In this document: positions 36,332 through 45,552 of the stretch, one piece after another
How positions within the stretch are numbered: the stretch's first letter is position 1
Layout: each line of letters begins with the position of its first letter
Assembly (NCBI RefSeq): GCF_018310535.1
Contig: NZ_CP074103.1
Coordinates: forward strand, 124,001 to 188,000
DNA length: 64,000 nt
Direction of reading: 5' to 3'
DNA from: Streptomyces mirabilis
Lineage (GTDB): Bacteria > Actinomycetota > Actinomycetes > Streptomycetales > Streptomycetaceae
Notes under the pieces: model-generated
What the model saw: the letters and a program-made list of their open reading frames with translations, nothing else
Databases searched by the model: none
What the model was told of the DNA's origin: nothing
Position numbers and translations under genes: made by a program

Positions 36332-37473
36332 CGGGCGGCCTCCACGAGCGCGGGTTCGCCGACGGCGCCAGCATCGCGAGCGGGTCGATCACCTGGGTGC
36401 AGCGTGTCCAGCGGGACACGACCCGTTCGCAGGGGTGGCCGATCTCGTCCGGATCGTCGGCGGGCAGGTGACCGAGCAGGCCGTGGTCCCGGCAATACGT
36501 GTCGTCGAAGACGGTGCCGACGTACCGCTGCGGGCCGTCGGGGAAGATCGCGACAATCCGCTCCTCTGCGGGCACGGTGCGGGGCCAGCCAGCGGGCCAC
36601 GAGAGGGACGGCGCCGACGCTCCAGCCGCCGGTGGCGTAGTGGTGGCGTGCGAGGGTGCGGGCGGCCCAGACGGCTTCGGGGGCGGCGACCCCAGTGGAC
36701 CTCGTCGAAGAGGTCGTAGGCGACGTTGCGGGGGTAGATGCTGCTGCCCAGCCCGCGCATCAGTGGGGGGTGCGGCGGGCTGGCCGAAAATGGTCGACCC
36801 GGTGGTGTCCACGCCGACGACCCGCAGGCGGCGAAAGAAGCCGCGCAGGACGGAGGCGATGCCGGCGGAGTGGCCGCCGGTGCCGACGGCGACGACGAGG
36901 GTGTCGATCCGGCCGAGCTACGAGTTCGTGGGCGAGCGGGGCGTAGGCGGCGACGTTGTCGGGGTTGTTGTACTGGTCGGGGCACCAGGCGTCCGGGTGG
37001 ACGGCCAGGAGTTCCTCGACGCGGTCGCAGCGGGCCTGCTGCCAGCCGCCGGTGGGATGCGGGGTGGTGACCACGTCGACCCCGGCGCCGTACGCAGTGA
37101 GCAGGCCCGTCATCAGGGGTTCCATGCCGGGGTCGGTGACGACAGTGACCGGGTGGCCGTAGGCGGAGCCGGCCAGGGCCAGGCCGAGGCCGAGGGTCCC
37201 GGACGTCGACTCGACGATCCGGGCGCCGGGCAGCAGCTGCCCGCGCTCGCGGGCGGCCCGGACCATGTAGAGGGCGCTGCGGTCCTTGATGCCGCCGGGG
37301 TTGTGGCCTTCGAGTTTGGCCCAGAAGCCGCGGCCGGCGGCGGTGAAGGGCTCCCCGAGCCACAGGACCGGGGTGTCGCCGACCAGTCCGGCGGGCGTGT
37401 GGGTCGGGCGCTTGGCCTCGGCCAGCAACTGTGCCGGAAAGGCAGGGACGGTGAGGGTGTCGAGGTGGTTCAT
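36328..37473 (-). pseudogene. Cysteine-synthase-like enzyme, decayed second copy
   Basis: From ATG 37473 the N-terminal half matches the copy at 26689, including [16 protein letters not shown] and [14 protein letters not shown]. The frame breaks near 36920, 36775, 36690, 36570 and 36380, but each piece still spells homologous sequence ([76 protein letters not shown]). The stop codon overlaps the MFS start (ATGA) exactly as in the intact operon. No cyclodipeptide synthase gene follows this copy. Confidence 0.9.
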
Positions 37474-37708
37474 GGCGTGCTTCTCCCGCGGTCGGCGGCC
37501 TGAACGGTCGCCGGCCGTCATGAGGTCGGAGGGGGGCGGGACTGATCGGCGGCCGCCTGCGGGGCGGGCGAGTTGGCCGTTACATGGTGGACGTGGTGAT
37601 GCCGCAGCGCTGAGGAGAGCAGCGTCCCTCTGGCCTTCGGCCCGCCAGAGCGGGGATCCGGATCGGCGGCCGCTCCGCTCGCGGGGTGGCGCTTCGGGTG
37701 CCGCGAGG

Positions 37709-38827
37709 TTACGCGCGTGGCGGGCCGGACGGGCGGGGCGGCAACACGAGGGCGAAGCAGGCCCCCTTCCCTCGTCCCGGCGACGACGCGGTGACGTCGC
37801 CGCCGTGCCCACGTGCGATGCCCCGCGCGATCGTCAGGCCCACCCCCGACCCGGCGGACCGGCGGGGACGGCCGGGCACACGGTAGAAACGCTCGAAGAC
37901 GCGCTCGATGTCCTGCTCGGCCAGACCCGCTCCGGTGTCGGTCACGACGACCTCGCCACGGCCGCCGACGTCATGCGCGGTGATCGTGACGGTGCCACCG
38001 GCGGGCGTGGCCAGCAGGGCGTTGCCGAGCAGGTTGGTCAGCACCTGGGTGATCCGGTCGGGGTCGGCATGTACCGGCACCACCCTGTCCGTGTCGGTGA
38101 CCAGCGCGACGTGCGCGTCCTCGAACTGGGACGAGAGCCGCACGGCCGCGCGGCGGGCGATATCGGCCAGGTCCGCGTCCACCAAGTGCAGGTCCAGCCG
38201 CTGCTCCTCGGCGCGGGACACGCTGGACAGGTCGTCGGCGAGCCGGTGCAGTCGGCGCAGTTCCTCGCTGAGCGAGGCCAGCGTGTCCGGGCTCGCGGTG
38301 AACACACCGTCGATCAGCCCCTCGACGTAGCCGTCGAGCGCGGTCAGCGGGGTCCGCATCTCGTGCGCGGCCTCACCGAGCAGCCTGCTGCGCCGCGTCT
38401 CGGTGTCGGCCAGGGCCCGGGCGAGGGTGTTGACGTCGGTTGCCAGCGCCGCCAGTTCCGGCTCCGAGGGCAGCGCGACGTGGCTCTGGTAGTTGCCGGC
38501 CGCGATCCGCCGGGTCGCGCTGCGCACGGCGTCGAGCGGGCGCAGCAGACGGCGGGTGACCGCCGCGGCAACGATCCCGGCGGCGGCGACGCTGGCCCCG
38601 ACGCCGACGAGGAGGGCGGTATCGAGCGAGGTCAGGAAGGCGGCGTGCACCCGTGTCATCGTGGCTGCCATGCCCATTCCGTGGTCTTCGTCCAGCATTC
38701 CCATCCGCTGGTCGAACAGGGACGGGGCGAGCAGCCGGACCGTCAGGAACGCGACGACGGCGCCGACCACGGCCACGGCGGCGTGGGAGACGAACAGTCT
38801 CAGCGGCAGGCGCATCCTCACCTTCAT
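37709..38827 (-). CDS. Membrane sensor histidine kinase
   Basis: 372 residues. Two helices (about residues 10-32 and 67-90) enclose a short extracytoplasmic loop with [20 protein letters not shown], rich in Met and His and so a plausible Cu(I)/Ag(I) sensor. HAMP follows ([19 protein letters not shown]), then the phosphoacceptor [15 protein letters not shown], the N-box [11 protein letters not shown], the G1 box [12 protein letters not shown] and [12 protein letters not shown]. Its start overlaps the response regulator stop (ATGA), so the pair is one operon with the regulator first. The small secreted Met/His protein at 39928, encoded just upstream on the same strand, may be part of the pathway. 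Confidence 0.92.
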   Translation of the reverse strand: MKVRMRLPLRLFVSHAAVAVVGAVVAFLTVRLLAPSLFDQRMGMLDEDHGMGMAATMTRVHAAFLTSLDTALLVGVGASVAAAGIVAAAVTRRLLRPLDAVRSATRRIAAGNYQSHVALPSEPELAALATDVNTLARALADTETRRSRLLGEAAHEMRTPLTALDGYVEGLIDGVFTASPDTLASLSEELRRLHRLADDLSSVSRAEEQRLDLHLVDADLADIARRAAVRLSSQFEDAHVALVTDTDRVVPVHADPDRITQVLTNLLGNALLATPAGGTVTITAHDVGGRGEVVVTDTGAGLAEQDIERVFERFYRVPGRPRRSAGSGVGLTIARGIARGHGGDVTASSPGRGKGACFALVLPPRPSGPPRA

Positions 38828-39516
38828 CAGCTCCTTTGGCCCACGAACTTGTAGCCCACGCCGCGCACCGTGGCGATCAGGTGCGGATCGCCCGCGTCGT
38901 CACCCAGTCGCGCCCGCAGGCTGCGGATGTGCACGTCGACGACGCGCTCGTCGCCGTAGAAGTCGTAGCCCCACACCCGTTCCAGCAGCTGTGCCCGGGA
39001 GTACACCCGCCCGGGTGCGTCGGCGAGCGCGGCGAGCAGGTCGAACTCCAGGCTCGACAGTGCCACCGGTGTCCCGTTCACTGCGACCTCGCGGCCGACG
39101 AGGTCGACGGTCAGCGTGTCGAAGCGCAGCACGGTGTCCTCGCCGGCACGCCCCGCCCGGCCGCGGCGCAGGACCGCCTTCACCCGGGCCGTGACCTCCC
39201 GCGGGCTGAACGGCTTGGTCACATAGTCGTCCGCGCCCACGCCGAGCCCGACGAGCTTGTCGACCTCCTCCGCCTTCGCCGTCACGAGGATCACGTACGT
39301 GTCACTGAAGCCGCGCAGCTTCCGCAGGACCTCCAGCCCGTCGATGCCCGGCAGCATCACATCCAGGAGCACCAGATCGGGCGGGTCGCCGCGCAGCGCG
39401 GCAAGAGCGGCCTCCCCGTCGCCGGCCTCCGCCACCGCGAAGCCGTCCGCCTCCAGATAGCCGCGCAGGACTCTCCGGATGTGCGGCTCATCATCGACCA
39501 CCAGTACCCGCCGCAT
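38827..39516 (-). CDS. OmpR/PhoB family response regulator
   Basis: 229 residues. The receiver domain has the acidic pair (VVDDEP), the phosphoacceptor Asp in LVLLDVMLPGIDGLEVL and the conserved Lys in ADDYVTKPFSPRE. The C-terminal winged helix is of OmpR type (LSSLEFDLLAALADAPGRVY, YDFYGDERVVDVHIRSLRAR). It is phosphorylated by the kinase encoded next and probably activates envelope or metal-stress genes. Confidence 0.93.
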   Translation of the reverse strand: MRRVLVVDDEPHIRRVLRGYLEADGFAVAEAGDGEAALAALRGDPPDLVLLDVMLPGIDGLEVLRKLRGFSDTYVILVTAKAEEVDKLVGLGVGADDYVTKPFSPREVTARVKAVLRRGRAGRAGEDTVLRFDTLTVDLVGREVAVNGTPVALSSLEFDLLAALADAPGRVYSRAQLLERVWGYDFYGDERVVDVHIRSLRARLGDDAGDPHLIATVRGVGYKFVGQRS

Positions 39517-39889
39517 GACTCACCCCTGCACGAGACTAACGACCGGGCAGCGCCGAATGGCCGCCAACACCGACGGACAAGCGTCCGCGCCCGGCTGCCA
39601 TCCGGGACGCGAGTCCGCCCCTCATGCCCGCCGCGCCCGCGCGCCGGGCGGAATCTGAAGGGCCTGAGGCTTTTGTGCCTGCGGGCCGGAGGCGACGTTC
39701 AGCGGGCTACCAGCCGGTCCTCGGCCCCGCGTGCGTACGAAAGCAAGGTGGATCACTGCGGTCAGGGAGGTGACCACGGGTCCCCCCGCGAAGAGCACCC
39801 ATCAGCCGCTCCCGTCAGTCGTAAGCCAGCTGAGGCCCCCTTCGTTCCTCCCGTGCCTTTCGCCGAGCTCGTCCCCCGCTTTCCGGCGG
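39517..39889. other. Non-coding stretch upstream of the response regulator
   Basis: About 370 bases without a supported gene. It should contain the promoter of the two-component operon, but no clear operator was recognised. Confidence 0.4.
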
Positions 39890-39918
39890 TGCCGGGCGCG
39901 TGTCCATGCCGCCCGGCA
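39890..39918 (-). terminator. Terminator after the small secreted protein gene
   Basis: Perfect 9-bp stem (39890-39898 with 39910-39918) and an 11-base loop, 10 bases beyond the stop codon of the minus-strand gene at 39928. Confidence 0.7.
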
Positions 39919-39927
39919 CCGCAGGGG

Positions 39928-40416
39928 CTACCGCCCCATCCCGTGTCCCATGCCGCCCATGCCCGTGCCGGACGGGTGGGTCATGGTCACCATCGTGTCG
40001 ATGTGCTCCTTGGCCTGCGCGAGGATCTCGGTCTTCCGCGCGGCCGTCAGCGTGGTGTTGTCGTCGAGGTTGCTCTTGACGGCCGCGACCATGGCGTCCT
40101 TGAGCCCGGACACCGACTTGTCCTGGGCCTTGGCCACGTCCGCGAGTGACTTGCCCGAGTGCATCTGCGTCCGCAGACCGGTCTGGCTCAGGCCGAGGTA
40201 GTCGGCCGCAGCGGTCATGAGGGAGTTCTCACCGAACGCCATGCCGTGCATTCCGCCCCCGTGGCAGCCGTCGTTGTCATGCGGCGCGGTGGACGAGGCC
40301 GGGGCCGTGCTCGACGTGCCGGTCGTCGCCTGCGCGATGCCGACGCCACCGCCGACCACCGTGACAACCGCGAGCGCCGCCGCTCCGAGCGTCACACCCT
40401 TCCGGTTCCGCTTCAT
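39928..40416 (-). CDS. Secreted helical protein with Met/His-rich ends
   Basis: 162 residues from ATG 40416 (AGGAG upstream). A signal peptide (GAAALAVVTVVGGGVGIAQA) is followed by a Thr/Ser linker, CHGGGMHGMAFGE, a two-part helical region (AAADYLGLSQTGLRTQMHSG, then SLADVAKAQDKSVSGLKDAM) and a C-terminal GTGMGGMGHGMGR. The central region resembles small secreted stress proteins encoded beside two-component systems. The Met/His-rich ends suggest copper or silver binding, which fits the Met-rich sensor kinase nearby. Confidence 0.75.
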   Translation of the reverse strand: MKRNRKGVTLGAAALAVVTVVGGGVGIAQATTGTSSTAPASSTAPHDNDGCHGGGMHGMAFGENSLMTAAADYLGLSQTGLRTQMHSGKSLADVAKAQDKSVSGLKDAMVAAVKSNLDDNTTLTAARKTEILAQAKEHIDTMVTMTHPSGTGMGGMGHGMGR

Positions 40417-41079
40417 CTCCTGGCTCCTTAGCATCCCGGGCACCTGCCGACCGGCCCGTGCCGGCCGCCTCGCCCCGACGTGTGCTGTCGGCCGGGTCTG
40501 GATGCCTTCACCTCTGAGCATGCGGACCGGCTGTGAAGCAACGACCGGCGCTCGTATGAAGCCCTCATGAAAGGCACCGTCCGAAGGCCCGCCATCGGCA
40601 ACTGCGCCCTCAAACGCGCCGCCGTGCCCCTGCCGGACGAGGTCTCCGCCACGGTGCGATCCACCCCACGGCCCCGCGGCAGGACATGTGGCGCTTCCCG
40701 ATCCGAACGAGGGACCGGTCCGGGCGCGAATCCCTGGGAGGCGACGGGCAGCGGCGGACCGGCCCTGCTGCGGGCGGCAGGGCGCGCCGGGCGGAGACTC
40801 GCGCGAGGTCGGCTGTGCCGTTTCGTCCATGCGAGCGCGTCCGGTGGGGTCGCGGACCCGTCGGGAGAGTCTCAGGCAGACGGGGCTCAGGTCGTGTCCG
40901 GAGGGAGTCGGAGTGTCTCGGTTCCGGAGCGGAATGCCGACCCGATCGAGTTTGCCGCCATAGTCCGGAGCTGGTCCGTCGGCGCTCTCGGGGGAAGTTT
41001 ATGCGCTGCGGCGCACCACGAGGGTGTTTGTGCCGTTGCGTCAACAGGCGGCGATCGCACCCCTGTTTCTCAGACGTAA
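40417..41079. other. Gene-poor stretch before the ABC importer operon
   Basis: About 660 bases. Open frames occur on both strands (for example from 40567 and 40686 on the plus strand), but their translations are Arg/Gly/Ser-rich with no domain, and no frame stands out by ribosome-binding site. I cannot support a gene here. The promoter of the small secreted protein must lie just after 40416. Confidence 0.4.
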
Positions 41080-41096
41080 ATACCCCCACGGGGTAC
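41080..41096. promoter_or_regulatory. CsoR/CstR-type operator before the ABC importer operon
   Basis: ATACCCC-CAC-GGGGTAC: a 6-bp perfect inverted repeat with one outer mismatch, matching the boxes at 20605 and 23515. It lies 164 bases before the importer operon. Confidence 0.55.
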
Positions 41097-41105
41097 TTGA
41101 CGCCT

Positions 41106-41152
41106 CGATGGGTAAGGCGCACTCTGCCAGTGCGCCCCTAACCCTCCCATCG
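41106..41152 (+). promoter_or_regulatory. Structured leader element (nested hairpins)
   Basis: An inner perfect 8-bp stem (41116-41123 with 41129-41136) is enclosed by an outer 7-bp stem (41106-41112 with 41146-41152). It ends 108 bases before the GTG start of the substrate-binding protein. It may be an attenuator or RNA regulatory element, or the remains of a terminator. I recognise no known riboswitch consensus. Confidence 0.45.
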
Positions 41153-41259
41153 GCCGCAGCCCCCTCCCGTACGCGATCCGCCCGTCACCGAAGACGAGGC
41201 GCGTCCCCCCATGCCACCGCGTAGGGCCACAACTGCTGCGCACAGGAAGGACCGCGATT

Positions 41260-42099
41260 GTGTCCACCACCCTGACCTCCTCCCGATGTAGTCGGCTCGC
41301 GGCACTGCTCGTCTCCGGTGCGGTGCTGACCGCCGGCTGCACGGTCGGCTCCTCCGCCAACACCCTCGACAGCGCACGTTCCAAGGGCACCCTGAGGGTC
41401 GCCCTCACCGAAGCGAACCCGCCGTGGAATTTCCTCGACAACGACAAGCCCACCGGCTACGACGTCGATGTAGCCCGGGAGCTGGCGAAACGGCTCGGCA
41501 TAGGCAAGGTCGAGTTCATCGGTTCGGACTTCGGCAGCTTCATCGAAGGCGTGCGGGCCAATCGGTTCGACATCGTCATCTCGGGCCAGACGATCACCGA
41601 AGAGCGCCAGAAGCAGGTCGACTTCTCCCGTCCCTACGAGGTCAACGGCGTCTCCATATTCGTCGGCAAGTCCAACACCTCCCTCACCGGCCTTCCCGCC
41701 CTACGAGGCAAGACCATCGCGGTGACCGAAGGCACCACCCAGGCCGAGTACGCCCGCACGAAGATCCCCGGCGCGCAGATCAAGACGTACAAGAACGCCA
41801 CGCTCGCGCTCATGGACCTCGGGCAGGGGCGGGCCGACGCCGCACTCGTCTCGAAGTTCCAGGGCGCCTACCTCGCCGACAAGAACAACCTGCGCGTCAA
41901 AGCCGCAGGGGCGCTGCTGGAGACGGAAGTCAACGGCATGACGTTCCGCAAAGGCCAGAAGGACTTCAAGGAGAACCTCGACAAGGCCCTGGGCGACATG
42001 ATCGACGACGGCACCCTGTCGACCATCTCGCGACGCTGGCTCGGCGGCCTCGACATGGCCGCAGAGCTCCGCGACCTGCCCGCGAACCAAGCCGGCTGA
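41260..42099 (+). CDS. Amino-acid ABC transporter substrate-binding lipoprotein
   Basis: 279 residues from GTG 41260 (AGGAAGG ribosome-binding site). Lipobox LTAGC, then a family 3 solute-binding domain: [56 protein letters not shown] and [18 protein letters not shown]. It delivers a polar amino acid or a related compound to the permease encoded next. The first gene of a four-gene operon. Confidence 0.92.
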   Translation: MSTTLTSSRCSRLAALLVSGAVLTAGCTVGSSANTLDSARSKGTLRVALTEANPPWNFLDNDKPTGYDVDVARELAKRLGIGKVEFIGSDFGSFIEGVRANRFDIVISGQTITEERQKQVDFSRPYEVNGVSIFVGKSNTSLTGLPALRGKTIAVTEGTTQAEYARTKIPGAQIKTYKNATLALMDLGQGRADAALVSKFQGAYLADKNNLRVKAAGALLETEVNGMTFRKGQKDFKENLDKALGDMIDDGTLSTISRRWLGGLDMAAELRDLPANQAG

Positions 42100-42119
42100 C
42101 ACGGAGGAGGAAACCGACC

Positions 42120-42767
42120 ATGGACCTCGTCATCCAGGACTTGCCGGAACTCCTCAAGGCCATGGGTGTCACTCTCACGCTCGGCGTGGTGTCGTTCGTC
42201 CTCGGAAGCGCCCTCGGCATGCTCGTGGGCCTGGCCAGGATCTCCCGGTTCCGGCTGCTGAAGGCGCTCGCCATCGCGTACGTGTCGGTGTTCCGCGGAA
42301 CACCGCTGCTGATCCAGATCATGCTGGTCTACTACGGCCTCCCTCAGATCGGCATCCTGATCGAGCCGATCCCGTCGGCCGTCCTCGCACTCACGGTCTA
42401 TGCCGCGGCGTACCTCAGCGAGAACTTCCGCGCCGGCATCATCGCCGTAGACCGTGGCCAGTGGGAGGCGGCCCACTCGATGGGCATGCCGTACTGGAGG
42501 ATGCTCCGGCGGATCGTCGCCCCGCAGGCGGTCCGGGTCGCCCTGCCTCCGATCGGCAGCCGGTTCATCGCGCTGATGAAGGACACCTCGCTGGCCTCCG
42601 CGGTGACCGTCGTCGAGCTCACCAGGGCCGCGGAGAGCATCGGCAGCTCGACGTTCCGCTATATGGAGGCGTTTCTCGTGGCGGGCGCCGCCTACTGGCT
42701 GATCAACACCCTGCTTTCGGTCGGCCAGGGCGCTCTGGAGCGCCGATTGGGGAAGGCGTACGCATGA
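42120..42767 (+). CDS. Amino-acid ABC transporter permease
   Basis: 215 residues from ATG 42120 with GGAGGAGG upstream. A HisM/GlnP-type permease: [34 protein letters not shown] and the cytoplasmic EAA loop ([21 protein letters not shown]) with [15 protein letters not shown] later. It forms the transmembrane channel, probably as a homodimer since no second permease is encoded. Confidence 0.93.
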   Translation: MDLVIQDLPELLKAMGVTLTLGVVSFVLGSALGMLVGLARISRFRLLKALAIAYVSVFRGTPLLIQIMLVYYGLPQIGILIEPIPSAVLALTVYAAAYLSENFRAGIIAVDRGQWEAAHSMGMPYWRMLRRIVAPQAVRVALPPIGSRFIALMKDTSLASAVTVVELTRAAESIGSSTFRYMEAFLVAGAAYWLINTLLSVGQGALERRLGKAYA

Positions 42768-43600
42768 ACCAGACGGACCAGATAGACATACGCGGCCTGC
42801 ACAAGCGGTTCGGAGCCCTGCAAGTACTGAAGGGCGTCGATCTCACCGTGGCCCGCGGGGAGGTGGTCGTGATCATGGGGCCTTCGGGCTCCGGGAAGAC
42901 CACGCTCATCCGCTGCATGAACCTGCTGGAGGAACCGGACGCCGGCACGGTGGCCATCTGCGGCTGCTCAGTGCGGTGCGGTGGGGCGGTGCGCAGGCGG
43001 GAGCGCGCCCGGCAGGTGCGTACGATCCGGCACCGAACGGCCATGGTGTTCCAACAGTTCAACCTGTTCCCTCACCTGACCACTCTGGGCAATGTCGTCG
43101 AAGGACCGCTCTCGGTGCGGCGCATGCCCAAGGACGCTGCCGTGGCGCTGGGCAGGGAATTACTCGACCGGGTCGGCCTCGCCGACAAAGCCGCCGAGTA
43201 CCCCGCACGGCTCTCCGGCGGCCAGAAGCAGCGGGTCGCCATCGCCCGGGCGCTGGCCATGGAGCCGGAGGTCGTCCTCTTCGACGAGCCGACCTCGGCA
43301 CTCGACCCCGAGCTGCACGCCGAGGTCCTCGCAGTGATGCGCGAACTCGCCCGCGACGGCATGACCATGGTCGTCGTCACACACGAAGTGGAGTTCGCCC
43401 GGGAGGCGGCCGACCGGGTGGTCTTCATGGACGGCGGCGTCGTCCTCGAATCCGGGCCGCCGCAGGACTTCCTGAACCATCCGGTCCATCCGCGCGCCAA
43501 GTCGTTCCTGCGCCTGGTCACCCACGACAGGCCCGGCCCGGCGGACGGATCCGGTGAGGACGGTCCGCAGAACCCGAAGCGATGGGGGCGTGCGAGTTGA
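42764..43600 (+). CDS. Amino-acid ABC transporter ATP-binding protein
   Basis: 278 residues, start overlapping the permease stop codon (ATGA). Walker [11 protein letters not shown]-loop [11 protein letters not shown], signature LSGGQKQRV, Walker [13 protein letters not shown] and the H-loop VVVTHE are all present. An insertion with CGCSVRCGG (residues 66-74) is unusual for GlnQ-type ATPases. The C-terminal 20 residues are a polar extension overlapping the next gene. Confidence 0.94.
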   Translation: MNQTDQIDIRGLHKRFGALQVLKGVDLTVARGEVVVIMGPSGSGKTTLIRCMNLLEEPDAGTVAICGCSVRCGGAVRRRERARQVRTIRHRTAMVFQQFNLFPHLTTLGNVVEGPLSVRRMPKDAAVALGRELLDRVGLADKAAEYPARLSGGQKQRVAIARALAMEPEVVLFDEPTSALDPELHAEVLAVMRELARDGMTMVVVTHEVEFAREAADRVVFMDGGVVLESGPPQDFLNHPVHPRAKSFLRLVTHDRPGPADGSGEDGPQNPKRWGRAS

Positions 43601-44820
43601 CGGCGACACGAAATGTGCGGGAGTCGGCAGCGGGCCGGGACTACTCGCCCAAGGACATCGCCCGGGCCCGTGCCGACACCCCGGGGTGCGCGAAGGTGAC
43701 GCACTTCAACAACGCGGGCGCCGCACTGATGCCTCGTCAGGTGGTCGAAGCGGTCACACGCCACCTGCATCTGGAGGCGGACATGGGCGGCTACGAGGCA
43801 GCCGCTCACGCAGCCGAGAGCATTGAGGCCGTGTACGACTCCGCGGCACGGCTCCTCGGCTGCCACCGTGACGAGATCGCCCTGGTCGACAACGCCACCC
43901 GTGCCTGGGACATGGCCTTCTACGGCATACCGTTTCGACCTGGGGACCGCGTGCTGACCAGCATGGCCGAGTACGGCAGCAACTTCATCGCGTATCTGCA
44001 GGTCGCCGAGCGGTACGGGGTCAAAGTCGACGTCATCCCCAACGACGAGCACGGGCAGATCTCGGTCGACGCCCTGCGCACGGCGATGGACGAGCGGGTA
44101 CGGGTCATCTCGCTCACCCACGTCCCCACCAACGGCGGCCTGGTGAACCCCGCGGCCGAAGTCGGCAAGATCGCTCGGGAGACGGGCGCGCTGTATCTCC
44201 TCGACGCCTGCCAGTCGGCGGGCCAGCTCGCCGTCGATGTGGCGGAGATCGGCTGTGACCTGCTCTCCACCACCGGCCGCAAGTATCTGCGCGGTCCGCG
44301 CGGGACAGGACTGCTCTACGTGCGACGGGCGGCACTCGACCAGCTTGTCCCGCCCGTTCTCGATCTGCACGCCGCCACCTGGACGGCGCGCGACCGGTAC
44401 GAGATGCGTCCCGACGCACGCCGGTTCGAGACCTGGGAGGCCAACTACGCCGCACAGCTCGGCCTCGGCGCCGCCATCGACTACGCCCTCGAGTGGGGGC
44501 TGCCCAGGATCCAGACGCGCGTCACCGCGCTCGCGGAGACACTCCGGCGACGGCTCGCCGAGATCCCCGGAGTCCGGGTCAGGGATCTCGGCGTCCAGCG
44601 TTGCGGCATCACCACGTTCACCGTGGACGGAGCCGGAGCGGACCAACTGAAGGCGTCCCTGGCCGAGCAGGGGATCAACATCAGTGTGTCCCGGACGCCC
44701 TCCACCCGGCTGGACATGGACGACCGCGGCCTCGGTGAGGTCCTCAGGGCATCGGTCCACTACTACAACACGGACGAGGAGATCACCGACCTCGTCCAGG
44801 CCGTGCGCACCCACGCCTGA
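43582..44820 (+). CDS. Class V PLP aminotransferase / cysteine-desulfurase-like enzyme
   Basis: 412 residues from ATG 43582, overlapping the ATPase gene by 19 bases. Fold-type I, class [18 protein letters not shown] near the N-terminus, [42 protein letters not shown] and the PLP Lys in [17 protein letters not shown]. This group includes cysteine desulfurases, isopenicillin-N-epimerase-like proteins and EgtE-type C-S lyases. Its fusion into an amino-acid import operon suggests that it processes the imported substrate, possibly a sulfur amino acid. Confidence 0.85.
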   Translation: MGACELTATRNVRESAAGRDYSPKDIARARADTPGCAKVTHFNNAGAALMPRQVVEAVTRHLHLEADMGGYEAAAHAAESIEAVYDSAARLLGCHRDEIALVDNATRAWDMAFYGIPFRPGDRVLTSMAEYGSNFIAYLQVAERYGVKVDVIPNDEHGQISVDALRTAMDERVRVISLTHVPTNGGLVNPAAEVGKIARETGALYLLDACQSAGQLAVDVAEIGCDLLSTTGRKYLRGPRGTGLLYVRRAALDQLVPPVLDLHAATWTARDRYEMRPDARRFETWEANYAAQLGLGAAIDYALEWGLPRIQTRVTALAETLRRRLAEIPGVRVRDLGVQRCGITTFTVDGAGADQLKASLAEQGINISVSRTPSTRLDMDDRGLGEVLRASVHYYNTDEEITDLVQAVRTHA

Positions 44821-45029
44821 TCAACGCCGCCTCCAGGTGCACAAGAAGCAGGCCCGGACCGTGCGCGGAACCGGCCCTGGGTCGCGACCAGCACGCCGCG
44901 GTGCTGGCGATGGTCGGCCGCGCGCGGCCGTCGGCGCCGGGGTGCCGTACGAAGCCGCGGCCCCGGTTGGCGAACCGCTGTCGAAAGTCCAATGTCCTGA
45001 GCATCTACCCCTGATCTTGGCCAGTGCTC
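44821..45029. other. Intergenic stretch before the insertion sequence
   Basis: About 210 bases with no supported gene and no clear terminator for the importer operon. Confidence 0.35.
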
Positions 45030-45103
45030 CGCCCTTCAGGGGGTGAAGGCCATCTCAGAACTGCTCTGACCCGCGCCGTATGCACGGGTCCGCAGTGTTG
45101 TCC

Positions 45104-45535
45104 TCAGCCGGTGGGGCGCTGCTGGTTTTCGATGTACTGCTTGACGACAGTCAGTGGTGCCCCGCCGCAGCTTCCGGCGAAGTAGGAGCCGGACCAGAAG
45201 TGACCGCCCCACAGGTAGCGGCGGACATGTGCGCTGTACTCCTGGCGGAGCCTGCGGGAGGACACGCCCTTGAGGGAGTTGACCAGCTTGGAGAGCTGGA
45301 CCTTGGGCGGGTAGTGCACCAGGAGGTGCACGTGATCCTGCTCGCCGTTGAACTGCTTGAGCTCGGCCTCGAAGTCGGCGCAGACCTCGCGCATGATCTC
45401 CTCGGTGCGGGTCAGCATGGCGTCGGTGAATGCCTTGCGCCGGTACTTGGTGACGAATACCAAATGGACGTGCAGGTTGTAGACGACATGACGGCCGGTG
45501 CGTACGTCGGGGTTGGGGTTCCATCGTGGTGACAT
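45104..45535 (-). CDS. tnpA: IS200/IS605 family transposase TnpA (HUH, Y1)
   Basis: 143 residues, normal length. It has the HUH motif DHVHLLVHY (His68 and His70) and the catalytic Tyr134 in VVKQYIENQ. YNLHVHLVFVTKYRRKAFTD and SSRRLRQEY are typical. It performs single-strand peel-and-paste transposition. All catalytic residues are intact, so it could be active. Confidence 0.93.
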   Translation of the reverse strand: MSPRWNPNPDVRTGRHVVYNLHVHLVFVTKYRRKAFTDAMLTRTEEIMREVCADFEAELKQFNGEQDHVHLLVHYPPKVQLSKLVNSLKGVSSRRLRQEYSAHVRRYLWGGHFWSGSYFAGSCGGAPLTVVKQYIENQQRPTG

Positions 45536-45552
45536 AAGCCAACTGCCGTAGG

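Noticed and set aside
40567..41079. 170-codon plus-strand frame between the secreted protein and the importer
   Set aside because: No ribosome-binding site or domain, and the composition is no better than competing frames on both strands.
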